Shown here: piece by piece, positions 12,118 to 24,120 of the stretch
Numbering within the stretch: the stretch's first letter is position 1
How the letters are laid out: every line of letters starts with the position of its first letter
Source of the DNA: Anaeramoeba flamelloides
Taxonomy: Eukaryota; Metamonada; Anaeramoebidae
DNA length: 64,000 bases
Direction of reading: 5' to 3'
NCBI GenBank assembly: GCA_027625915.1
Contig: JANTQA010000021.1
Coordinates: 1,488,001-1,552,000 of the forward strand
The notes under the pieces: generated by a model
Seen by the model: the letters and a program-made list of their open reading frames with translations, nothing else
Databases searched by the model: none
Told to the model about the DNA's origin: nothing
Position numbers and translations under genes: made by a program

Positions 12118-12530
12118 TAAGTGTCTTAGAGTACCTAGGTTTTCTTGAGGTTTTCTGTTTTATTTGCGAAGTGTTATAGGTTTTTTTGAGGTTTCCTATT
12201 TTATCTGGGAAATAAATAGATTTGCGTTAGGTTTTTTTCGGTTTATTTCTATTTATTTATAAATTAATATATTTTCGTTAGGTTTTCTTGGGTTTTCTAT
12301 TTATTTGTAAAATCAATAGATTTTCGTAAGGTTTTTTTTTACTTTTTGAAATAAACAGAATATTTTAATAAATTTTCTATTTATTTCAAAAAGTAAAAAA
12401 AACCCTAGAACACTTCACAAATAAAATAGAAAACCTAGCAAAAAGCAATAGATTTTACAAATAAAACAAAAAACCTCAAGAAAACCTAAACACTCTACGG
12501 CACTTTTCGGCACTTCTCTAATTCATAAAT
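12118..12530. repeat. foldback family A cluster, copy 2
   Basis: Repeated units of the type AGGTTTTCTTGAGGTTTTCT lie on the left, a hairpin core at about 12325-12405 (T-run, ACTTTTTGAAATAAAC and its complement) in the middle, and complementary CTCAAGAAAACC-type units on the right. It ends in CGGCACTTTTCGGCACTTCT. The LINE fragment begins immediately after, the same junction as at 2640. Confidence 0.7.
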
Positions 12531-12539
12531 GTTTATTTA

Positions 12540-13720
12540 TAAAGTTAGTTAAAGACTCAAAAACAAGTTTATTACACACTAGGCTAATAAATGTGATGAA
12601 TCTCTTTTTTCTAAAATAGTAATAATTATATTATTTTTTAATATATTAGAAATATTATTTTTTTTTGAATTCAGATATCCAGATATCCAGATTTTACGAT
12701 TATTTTAATAGGTTGGGCAATTCCATAGAATGTGGTCTAAATCTTCAATGATATCTATTTTTTTTTGAATTTTTGCATAATTCATAATATTTTGATTTTT
12801 CCTTATTCATAACATAAGAATATCTATTTAAATAATTTGTAAAATTTCTGAGTTTAAAATCGAAGGAGAACCCTTCCATTTTAAATATCTTTGTTGTTTG
12901 TTAATATTATTTTGAATAGAAATTATTTTTAAATATTTTTGAACTTTCCAACTTTTACTATTTTCCAGTTGTTTAATTCGATATTTCTCAAGTTCAAAGT
13001 CTAATTCTTTTAGGGTGTCTGATTGCCTGTTAATATTTTCCAATTTCTGTTCTCTGAATTTGAGATTATAAACTATTTCATGAAATTCCAAAAAGATTAA
13101 TTTTTGAATTAGTTTAAATCTTCTTTTATATATAGTTTTTCTAGCCGAGTTAATGTTTGCTTCAGTTTCATATACAAGTCTAGGAGAATGTGGATTTATT
13201 TAATAAAAATTTTGTTATTTTTTATTTTATTTATCCACATATCTATTGGATTCAAATCTTTTTGTGTTAGATTAATATTTCTAATCCATATAATAGTTGG
13301 CTGTGTAAAATCGCTTTAAAAAAATGAATTTTTCAATTTATTGGAAAATTTCTTTTTTTGAAAAATATTGATTAATTTTTTAAAATTGATTTTTAACTTT
13401 TTCAAGATTAAATTTTAAATGAGTTTTTTTTCTAGCCAAATTCCTAAATATAATTTTTTTTTTTGGATTGGTAGTATTTTTTTTAGTTTTATCCATATTT
13501 GGATTCATTCCAAAATCACTAATAATTTTATATATTTTTTCCACTTGATAATTTATTTCTATTAGATACCCTTTCATAATTAATATCAAATCATCTGCGA
13601 ACATTTGAACATATATTGCGAATGATTTGAGTTTATCTAAGAGAAGAAAATGGGTAATAAACCCAAATAATAAAGGGGATAATGGGGACCCCCATCTAAA
13701 AACCTATTCCCTCTGTTGAA
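12540..13720 (-). mobile_element. LINE 3' fragment, copy 2
   Basis: On the minus strand, about 13700 to 13585 reads GSPLSPLLFGFITHFLLL followed by a segment ending FADDLILIMKG. These are the classic neighbouring reverse-transcriptase motifs of non-LTR elements. Downstream the frame is broken but keeps family similarity to copy 1, for example KWKGSPSILNSEILQII against KWIGSTSILKLRNFTNY. The element is 5'-truncated near 13720. It is a plain LINE with no sign of an envelope or LTR. Confidence 0.8.
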
Positions 13721-14165
13721 TAAGTGAGTAAAAATTTTACAATTATTTCGTTTGTATAAATTTTTTAATGGGATAAAAAATACGCCTTTCAAATTAAAAA
13801 AATAAAAACCACTTTTTAATTATGATAATCTAATCTAACAATCTGTTTCTGGGGGGTTTTAAATCAAAAAATTATTTCAAGTAATTTTTTTGTTGGATGT
13901 TTTGAGAAAATTTAATACAGATTCTTTTGAAAACAATTCATTTTTTCCAAAAAAAATATTTAGATCGGGTACGGAGGATTATTGTACATATTCTTTTTGT
14001 TCAATTTTGTCAAATTTAATGGTTTTTAAAAATCATTTTGCTTTAAAAAAACAATTACCACGAGTATTAGAGTGATTCAAAAAAATTTTCAAGATTTTGG
14101 AGCATTCAAGACCTTTCTTTCCTTTTTTGATAATTTTAAATCAAAAAAAAATGAGTGTGTACTAT
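13721..14165. other. gene-free spacer
   Basis: Nothing recognisable. It lies between the truncated 5' end of LINE copy 2 and the last exon of the talin-like gene, whose 3' UTR must fall here. Confidence 0.4.
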
Positions 14166-16498
14166 TTAAATAACAAACTTTATGATTTGGGATGTGTTTG
14201 AAAATTTTTGCATATTTTCCAGATCTTGGGAGAATTTGTGAAGTTTTTTCAGGGATTCTTTTGATCTGAATTTTTTTTTCTTAAGGGAACACACCTAAAG
14301 GTTGGAATTGTTTCCCACAAGAAGGTATTTAATTAAAAAGAATTAAAATAATTACTTTGATGTGATCAATTGTTTTGGATTCTGTTTTTGGAAAACTGGT
14401 TTCATTTTTTTTTAAGTTTGGGTCACTTGAGTACATTGTGAATTTCTTTTTTTCGAAATGTTGAAAGAACGAAGAAGGTAAAGATGAACTGGGTTTTTCT
14501 TTTAGAATATGTCTTTTTTGGGTTTCTATTCCCATTGATTTTAATTCTCCAATTTGGTGATTCTTTCCAATTAAATTGTGTTTGATTCTCTCCAGTATTT
14601 GTTCTTTATCCTTGTCTTTGTCCTGTTTTTGTTTTTGTTTTAGTTTTTGTTCTTGATCTTGTTTTTGTTCTTGAATTTTTTGGTTTTTTGGATTTTTTGT
14701 TTGGTTGTGTTTTATTTGGTTGTGTTTTGTTTGGTTTTTGACCATCGTTTTGTTAATTTTGTATTTCGTTATAATTCCCTCTTCGCCCTTATTTGGATTT
14801 TTATGTTTACTTTCCTCTTGGTTAGTGTTTAAATTTTTGTTTTGATCTTTGTTTTGATTTGAATTGTTCTTTTTTTTGGATTTTGATCTTTTTGATTTTT
14901 TCTTTGTTTTGGTTTTGATTTTTTTTTCCTTTTCATCGTTTTTTGTTTTTGGATTTTGGTTTTTTTTTAGATTTTTTTTTTTATGTTTTGGTTTTTTCGA
15001 TTTTTTGTTTGGTTGTGTTTTGTTTGGTTTTTTAGTTTTCTTTTTTTTTGAAACAACTTTGAGATCCTCTTTTTCAGAAGCTTCTTCTTTTTCCGGGTAT
15101 TTATTTTTCTTCTCATTTTCATTTGGGTTTTTCTTTTTATTTTCTATTTTTTTTTTTTTTGATTTTGGTTTTTTTTTTGATTTTGATTTTGATTTTTTTT
15201 TTGATTTTGATTTTGTTTTTTTTTGCGATTTTGGTTTTTTAGATTGTTTGTTCGGACTTTCTTCCTCGCCTCCAGGCAACTGTATCAAAAAATCGTCTTC
15301 AATTGTTCCACCGAAAAAATTAATGAGATCATCAGAACTTATTGATTCTAAAGAGGATTTTTCATTTTCGTTTTCCATTTCTTTTGTTTTTTGAGGTTCT
15401 GATCTGTTTTTTGTCATTTTTTCTTCATTAGTGTTCGGGTCTTTTTCCTTTACAAAGAGTTGAAAATCATTGTTGATCAAATTTTCTTTTAGAATGTCAA
15501 CTAAATATTTTTTTTTGGAAACTTTTTGAGAAAAGTTTTGGAAAGAGAAAAAAGTTACATTTATTTTCAAACCCACCAAAAGTCAAGAAAAATTAAAAAA
15601 ACAATAACAAAAGGAAATTTTAAAAAAAAATTAAGTTCAACCTTTTTTAAGGTGAGTTAATTCTTCTGTTTTTACAAAAAGAAAGATCGGGTTACGTACT
15701 TTTTTTATTTGATTTGGTTTGGGCAAATAGCTTGTTTGGTTTTTTCTCGATTTTTGTAGCAATTCGGAGTATGATCTCTTCCATTTTGCAATTGTAATCT
15801 AAAGTGAATTGAAATTTGGAATTCCTGTTATTGGCTAAAACGTGGATCATAATTATGATCTTTGTTGCAGTTTTAAGAGAAGAAAAAACACGAAATAAAA
15901 ATTAGTTTAATAAACCAAAGTTTCTTGGGTTCCAAAGTTCAAGAGGTTTTTTTTTCATGAAGAACAAATTCGGCACAAATATCTAATTGTTTTCAATCTT
16001 TTCATTGTTTAAGGTTACCAATCAAAGTTTTTTTGTACAGAAATGGTAAAATTGTGAAGGAAAATGAAGATAAGATCTAAAGATTTAAATTTGAAAACAG
16101 TGCAGTTACCAAAGTTTCCCGAATCACAGTTTAAACTTTGTAAATCAGATGTGAACAAAAAACGAAAATGAATCCCAGATCCCAAAAAAAAAAAAAAAAA
16201 AAAAGTTAAATACCTTTTCAATTTTTTTTTTTTTTCGATAAGCTACCAAAAGCGATTGGTTATTTTCAAAATCAAAAATTTGAAGTGGCATATCACCGTC
16301 TTTTAATGGCAGTGTGAGTTGTGGTGTTGTGGCAACTAAACAATATTTGTGTGCTTTTTTGATGCGGATTCCTTCGATCTTGCAAATGGATCTTAGGAAA
16401 TCCAATGATTTTTCTTTCACACCCGACACAAACTCTTTTTTTTGTTGCCCTTTTAAAAAGACTTTAAAGGTTCTTTTTTCTTCGATTGGAATGCTCAT
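14166..16498 (-). CDS. tandem ubiquitin-like (talin F0/F1-like) protein with Lys-rich tail
   Basis: Four exons: 16214-16498, 15700-15859, 14356-15521 and 14166-14294. Phases agree at every join (0, 1, 0) and the sum is 579 residues. Exon 1 (95 residues, ATG at 16498) and exon 2 plus the start of exon 3 form two successive ubiquitin-like modules. The junction, LLVAYRKKKKIEK followed by IIIMIHVLANN, mirrors the F0-F1 boundary of talin heads, where F0 ends with a basic strand (EYKKKQR in vertebrate talin) and F1 follows directly. After residue about 200 the protein is Lys/Gln/Asn-rich and low in complexity, with a short acidic patch (DDLINFFGGTIEDDF). There is no F2/F3, rod or actin-binding tail, so it is not a talin. 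A role at a membrane-cytoskeleton or small-GTPase interface is inference. Exon 4 (42 codons) is supported by the splice phase and by open, non-repetitive coding. Confidence 0.7.
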
Positions 16499-17925
16499 AA
16501 CCCAAAATTAAGAAAGAAAAAAAATTGAAAAATATTTAGATTTTAGAAAAAGCGAATAAACTGGAAATCTATTCAGACTTGTGTTTTGTTGTTTCGTGGA
16601 GAACCACTGGACTGTAAGTTCTAAATTCATCCTTTTCAAACAATGTGAAGTAATCTTTAGAAAATATTGTTTCAGTCAAAGATCTTGTACAATTTTGTTC
16701 TTTGTTTTTCCTTTCAAAAATGCAGATTGGTTTTGAAACGATACACCTCTTGAGTTCTTGTATTTGAGATCACCTTTATGAAAGAGAGCTAAAAAGGCTA
16801 AAGTTTTTTACACCTGTTGAAATCAGATCTTTATAACCGCCAAAATATAAAATTACTAATTAGACAAAGATCTCAAGTTCAAAAAACGATGAACTTAATA
16901 TAATTCCCAAAAATACCCTTTCTGATCCTTTTAACAACATTCTTGTCTTTTTACAACTCTTTGAAAAATATTTTGGATTAAATAAAAAATTTTCTTTTCT
17001 AAATTGGAAAATTACAGTATTTTTGACTGCTATCAACATTCTAAAAATTCCAACAGAATAAGAAAAATATAAATTAAATTTTTAAAGGGTTTTTTTGCCA
17101 TTACTTTTCTCGTTCCTAAAGTTGAGAAAATACTGACAAAATTTGATCAAGACTACAGTTGTAAAACTTGTTTTAAGTTTTGAATCACAACTTTGTTTGT
17201 GATATCAAAAAGCAAATAGTTTTTTTTTGTTTAGACAGATCCCATCAAAAGAGTTTTTCATTTAGTTTGTAATAATTTTTTATTCTTTATTTCACATTTT
17301 GTGTTTTTTAAAAAACGATTTGTGATGAAAGCTGGATATTTTTGCAGAGCTTTTTTTAACCAGATCCTCAAAAGCAAAAATCGAATTTTCTAAAGAACAA
17401 AGATTAAATCAAAAAGTTGAAAAATGGAAAATCCCAACAATTAAAACCTGCTAAAAGAATAACCAAAACCAAGAAATTCTATTGAACAAAGTACACCAAC
17501 ATAACAAAGCAATTAAAATGAACAAATTCTATTCAAATAAAAAAAAATAAAAGTTTAAAAATTGATGGAACTGTAACATTTTGAAATGTGTTTGATTCTT
17601 TATTCTCATCATGAGTTTTCTGAAAACGGATTTTTACAGTTAGTCTGTTTGGATCATAGATTATTCACTTTATTTTTGAGAATTGGTACTTTTTTTTTGA
17701 ATCAACAATAAAAGCTTTATTGTAAGAATTTCGAAAATTAATTAAAAAAACCTATAAGGGATTAACAACACTTTAACAAGCATTAAAAATGAAACACTTG
17801 ATATTTTATTAAGAATTGAACAGATTTCTGAGGTTCTCAATTCTCCAAAAAGTTGAAAAAAATGTAAAAGTTTTTTTTTTTATTATTGAACAGTGGTGAT
17901 CCAACCAAATTACTTTCTGTTTGCC
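16499..17925. other. gene-free region upstream of the talin-like gene
   Basis: No exon or RNA gene recognised. The first few hundred bases should include the promoter of the talin-like gene, but no defined motif stands out against the AT-rich background. Confidence 0.5.
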
Positions 17926-18115
17926 GTGATTTTTTTTTTAATTTGAGAAATAAACCGAAAATTTATTCAATTTTCGGGTTATTTCTCAAATTAAAAAAAA
18001 CCTAGGCACCTTTCGTTAGGTTTTCTTGAGTTTTCTGTATTTGTAATATCCATTGATTTTACAAATAAACAAAAAACTCAAGTAAACCTAAGCACTCAAT
18101 GGAGTTTCTGGAAAC
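17926..18115. repeat. foldback family A, copy 3
   Basis: A hairpin of about 38 bp per arm at 17930-18002 (T-run, AATTTGAGAAATAAACCG and its complement) is followed by a second inverted pair built from AGGTTTTCTTGAGTTTTCTG and the complementary ACTCAAGTAAACCT. It has the same organisation as copies 2 and 4. Confidence 0.7.
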
Positions 18116-21100
18116 TCAAAAATTACATTTAGTGCCTTTTATCCTAACTGTAATGTAGGCAAGATTACAGTTAAAAAATGTTAAAAGTTTAAAACTTTAA
18201 TTTTACCAATATCTTCAATTAAAATGCCTGACAATAAAAGATATTGTAAAAAAAAACAAATTTGGAAAAATTTATTTAATTTTTTTATTGATATTTATTT
18301 TTTAAGATCAAAGAATAAATATCCAATTTTGGATTTTCAGTTTTTATTTATATAATATTTGGTAATTATTTGAAAATAATTTACATGGCAAATATTCTCC
18401 ATATCGAAATAATCTAGAGATCTCAAAAAGTATATAAAAATTTTAATTTTTAAAAAAATTCAACTCAAGCAAAGAAAATTTCATGTTTGATTAGTATTTC
18501 ACATATATATTTTTTAAATAATAGTGTAACAAAAATGTTTTAAAAAGTGACCCATTTTTTGTGTTTGGTAATATTATTTTAATATTATTAAACAAATATT
18601 TTTCAACTAATTAAATTTTTTGTTGATTAATTATACCCCCCCCTTTTTTTTTTTTTACCTTTCTTAAAAAGTTTTAGTAACATTTTCATTTATAAAATAA
18701 TATATCATTTTTTGTTATTATTTTCCAAAAATATCATTATATCTCCCAACCAATTCTTTTGAATTTTCATCATTAAAAATTAATCCTTATTTAAAAGTGT
18801 TAAACTATTATTTTGATTATTAAAAAAATTGTTTAAAATATTTTATGGACTTCAGCTCAACAATGTAACAAAATCAATCCTAATAATAAAAGTAAAAATA
18901 ATCATTTCTATCACTTTTCCAATCTTTAAACTTTATTTTTAAATAAATTTTTTAAAACGCCCTTGAATTCATGATAATTATTCTTTTTGGTATGTATAAG
19001 ATTAGTTTATTATTTTTCTTTTAATTCCTAATCAATTTTTAATAAAATGTATAATTATTAGGAATTGTGATATTCATTTAGATAAGATTTTAAAAGTAAA
19101 CTATTGTATTATTTTTCATCCCAGTATTACAATTTTATAGCCAATTTAATACTTCCAAACTTTTCTAACAATTGTTACTTATTTTAGATCAGAAAAATAA
19201 TAATTTTATTATTTTTCTCTAACACAAATAATAAAAAAATATAAAAGAAACAAATTAAACGTATGTTTACATCAAAAAAATATTTTTATTCACGTTTTAG
19301 ACTTTGTTGGTTGCTTGAACATTAACACAATCAATATTTACCTATTAAGGAATAATCCTTGTATCTCAACATAATATCATCTTAGATTAACCTAACCATA
19401 GAAATAAATACCTAGGATAATTGAAATTAATTCAAGCTATTTTTTATTTTTAAATATTTTTAGTGAAAACAATTGTTTGACATAATTTATTTTTAAAAAC
19501 AGAATCAGTTTAAATTAAAATTATTTCACAAAAGGGTTTAATATAAAACGAACAATCTTAAGATTCTTTAAATTCTTTTTTTTTTTTTTTTTTTTTTTAT
19601 TTTTTTTGATCAAGCACATATTGCACTGTTTTTATTTTTAATAGTGTATTCAAATAGGATTCAAATATTATATAAGAAGTTAGAATTTTCACTCTTTTAT
19701 AATGCTTTTCATTTATACTAACAAGTATTGTTTATTTTGATTATGTTTTGTTTAATTTTTAGTATCTTCTTAAAAAAAATATTATATTATTTGTTACATA
19801 AAATAAAATCTCAAAATAAAATTGTATGACGAGATTAAAAAAAATGACGAACCATTCAACAATTCCCAAAGTATATAAAACAAATTAACTTAATATTATA
19901 TTAGAGTTTATATTTTATTTGTAAAAACAAGTGTAAATTATTTTACTACAAGTAATTTGAAAACTAAAAAGCAACAAGACACCAATAAAGTAAACAATAT
20001 TGTTTCAGGATCTTCTTAAAAAAATTTAAAAAGTGAAAAAATTAAATTTATTGGGGTTACCCACTTGAAAATGTTAAAAAAAAAATACCAGGAATTAAAT
20101 ATTCATTCAATTACAAATAAATAAACTTTTAATTACCTTTTCACAATAAATAAAATGTATTTCAGTTTATCATCTTTAGCATTTTCTTTCTTAATTATTA
20201 ATTTTTTATCAAAAATACCCACCCAATTCTTAATACATAAATAATAGCTTACATTTTTAATGATTTTATTAGCTTAAAATTAGAGAGCATTGAATATACC
20301 AAAATTGAAGAGAAATAAATATATAATATTTGTTATATTGAAAAGTGTTATAATGTATATTATAACTTGATAAATTATTTTATAAAAGTGGGAATAAATT
20401 TAATTTTTAATATCTATAATAAACCCAATTTTAATCAAATTATTTAAAATTTCAGTATTGTTTCCCCTTTACTAAATTTTTAATAATAATAACAAACCAA
20501 TTGTATGTTTAAAATTATTTTGATAAATTATAAAAAAAATCATATCTCATGTTTATATAATATTTTCTATTTTTTGAAAATTATTATTGATTTTCTCATT
20601 TGACCAAAAAAATTACCTTAATGTTCCAATTCAAACTAAATTTAAAAAAGAATGAAAAACTTGACTCATAATTTTTTTATTTAATAAATTTTATAGATCA
20701 TTACCAAATTATGCAATATTTTTAAGTGAATTTTTTCTAACTCTGTATTGTACCTTAAAAATTACAACTTTTTTTTTTCATTGTTTACAAATTGGATCGA
20801 ATAAAATATTTTGAAACACCAAACCTAGATACAATTCACTTAGTATTACAACTCCCTTAATTTAAAATTATAAATTTATGAATAGAACAGCTTTAAAAGA
20901 GAAGATTATTTTAAAGGTAAAAAAACAATATTACTGCTTTGAAATATTAATTCAAAAATATAGATTTAAAAAAGAGAGATTTTATATAAAAAAAAATTTC
21001 ATGTTGATCAAATTCATAAAATTTAGAGTAATTTATTGATAAAAACATTTCCTTTTTTATTTAATGGAAATTAAGATAAAAAAAAAAAAAAAAAAATAAA

Positions 21101-21257
21101 AATAAATTCTAATTTAGAAAGAAAAAATTAATAAATAAATAGTAATTATAATAATTATAACCATTATGAGAATAATAATATCGATTAAAAACAAATTAAT
21201 TTTTTATTACTAATTGATAAAACCAATCAAAATAAAAAAAAAACTATAAATTTAATA
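18116..21257. other. gene-free, extremely AT-rich intergenic DNA
   Basis: About 3.1 kb with no recognisable gene. It contains poly-T/poly-A runs (for example near 19580 and 21080). The right end should contain the 3' UTR of the kinase gene. Confidence 0.55.
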
Positions 21258-24087
21258 TTATTTTTTCTTTTTTCTTATTTTTTTTTTATTAAATTTCTTC
21301 CGATTTTTAAATTTAATTTGATTGTTTGGATTGTTTATCAAATTTTGATTATTTTGATTAAAATTCCGAATATTTTTTTCTTTTATATTTCCCCCGTATT
21401 TTTCATCTTTGTATTCATATTCATCCTTTTTTTTATCTTCGATTTTAACATCTTTTTTTGGATCGTTTTTTCTCATTTCTCTTTGCTCATCTTTTTTTTC
21501 ATTTTCTCTTTTCTCAACTTTGTTTTCATTTTCCAATTTCCCATCTTTTTTTTGATCTTTTTTTTGATCTTTTTTTAGATCCTTGTTCTCGGCTTTCTTT
21601 CCTCTTTTACTGTTTTCTAATTTTTCTTTCTCATCTTTCTCTTCAGAATTATTTTCAGGGTAAACTTGCTTAATAATACGATTGACCATATCTGTAACAA
21701 TAATTGCCTTATCTCTTTTCAGTATATCTTTAAGATCCTTAAGACTAAAATCTTGTGCGATCATTTTAGGTTCTGATTGCTTTGTTAGGGAATTTAAAAT
21801 CTTTAATAGTGAAATTCTAACATCCGCGCTTTTATGGTTGAGAGCGTTTTTAATTTGCAAAACAAGTCCGTTTGCTGTTAATTTTTTATTGATTGATTCC
21901 GAGAAATTGACTATTTTTAAATAATGTATTAACAATTTACCCAACAGGTTAGGGTTAGTGACTGAGAATATCTTTGCCAAAATTTGGATGTTCTTTGTTT
22001 CAAACAGAATTGGCGCAACATCATCTTTAATATCCAATAGCCAAGTAGCTAAGGCATCTAAAGCGGGAACCTTCCAATATTTATAGGACAGCAATTCGAT
22101 ATAAAAATTGATTCCATCATATTTGGCCAATTCCTTTCGTGTTTCTCGCGAATTTTTACCAAAGTCACATATGATCGGCAATGCCAATTGCGCTAAGGCA
22201 GAATTTTCTCGAATAATTTGCTGTAAATGAGGGATTATTCCCGATTTGGCGGCTTGCTGTTGTCTTTCGTAATTGATTCTACACAAATTAAAAAGTGCTG
22301 TCAGTATTTGGTTTTGAATATCTGTTAATTGCTTGGAGTTCTTCTTGAGTGTATTCTTGGAATTGATCAAAACATTGGTCAGTATTTGGATACTGTCCGC
22401 CTTATGTAAATTTTCAAGGGTCTCGGGATTATACGAAATGTTTTTGATCGTTTTCAGAACCCAGACCAAAACTTTATCTTTTAACTTTGGCAAAATTTGT
22501 AAAATTTTTGAAATAATTTTCCTTTTGGTCAAATAGAATTTAACGAGGCGATCGGCCTGCGAGAAGGTAAACAATAATTTGGAAATATTTAATAAGATTG
22601 TGCTCATTCCTTCTTCCCCATTTTCGCTTGCCTCTCTAACCTTGCCAAACACTTCAACCAATGGCTTTAATAGCCCTGCCTTCGCGAACAGTCGACAAAA
22701 GTCATTTTTTGGTGTTTGTGATTGCAATTGGAAGACAGAGTTAATGTTTTGTAAAGTCCTCAATATAATGATTTTTTGTGATTCGTAATCAACCTTTAAT
22801 AAGTCCACCAAAACGGGCAGCCCCCTGCAGGCAATAAACATTTGCAAGGTCACTGGGCTAGTATGGCAAATTTGATAAATAAATTTACTGGACTCTTCTC
22901 TGATCTCGTTTGAATATTTACTCGACGCAAATTTCATTATTAATGGCACACCGCCAACTAAGCATAGATTTTCTTGAATGATTTTATTATTTTCAATAAT
23001 TTGGTTGACAACTTTTAAAACCGCATGCAATACCTTAGGATTTTCTACCTCTAACATTTCCATTATCGGGATAACTCCATGGTATTTAATGAGCGAGTTT
23101 TTTGTTTCAGGTATATGCTTGAAAATTGCACACAAGTTATCACAAATTTTTAAAATGTTTTGTTCATTTTCTTCGGGCTTCAACGATTCAATTAAATTAA
23201 TTACCGTTGTTGCCAATTTTTGTTCTCGTTCTCTCTCTTCAATTTTTGCCATAGAAACTTCTCCAAGATTTTCATCATCGGTTTCTTCAAAGGACAAATC
23301 AAAGTTGTCGCCATCATCGTCTTCGTCTTCGTCCTTGTTCAATTGGCTTTCCATTTTTTTTTTTGGCATGTTTAATATTTGCTTGTTTTTTTGTTGCTCA
23401 AGCTTTTGTTGTAATTTCTCAGTGAAATCAAAGGATTCCTCAAATTCAAAATCATTTTCGGATAATTCATCACCAGACTCGGAATCTTCATCGTCGCCTT
23501 CTCCTTCGTCGTCGTCGTCGTCGTCGTCGTCGTCATCATCATCAAGGTCATCATCATCATCAAGGCCATCAAAATCATCAAGCTCATTTTCTTCTCCCTT
23601 ATTATTCATATTATTTAATTTGATTACTTTTATTTTGTGTGGCTTTTCAAAATTTGCTTCGATATTGATCGCTTCAATATCTATGCCATCCATCTCCTCT
23701 TGTTCAAACTCTTCTTCTTTAAATAAATCGTCCCAATCAGATTCGTCAGATTCCTTTTCTTCGTATTTTTTCAAATTTCTGTTACGTGAAGGCAACATTA
23801 TTTCTGATGTACCCTCTTTACCTAAAGTAATATATCTTTCATTCCCTTCACGATTTATACCCAAGCTCAAATAATATGGCTTGTTGTTATTTAATAATTC
23901 ATTAAATTCATCTGAAAACTCATCATCAAATCCATCTTTAAATTCTTTGAAAAATTCTTCATCCTGAGTGTTCTGTGAATTCGTATCTCTTAAATCTTCT
24001 TGAAATTTTAAAAGTGCAGTTTCCTCATCAGAAAATTCTTCTAATTCATCAATTTTTAGTGACCCAAGACTTTTGTTAATAAAGTTT

Positions 24088-24120
<33 letters not shown>

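Noticed and set aside
14864-15394. Phe-rich open frame opposite the Lys-rich tail of the talin-like gene
   Set aside because: It is an antisense shadow of AAA/AAG codons.
16015-16213. Open minus-strand stretch between exons 1 and 2 of the talin-like gene, as an extra exon
   Set aside because: It runs in frame from exon 1 but is hydrophobic and unlike either ubiquitin-like module, and direct joining of exon 1 to exon 2 in phase 0 gives the expected F0-F1 layout.
21940-21960. Telomere-like GGTTAGGGTTAG
   Set aside because: It lies in the kinase coding sequence and is a single occurrence. CCCTAA-like words near 38405 are likewise isolated, so no telomere repeat is claimed.
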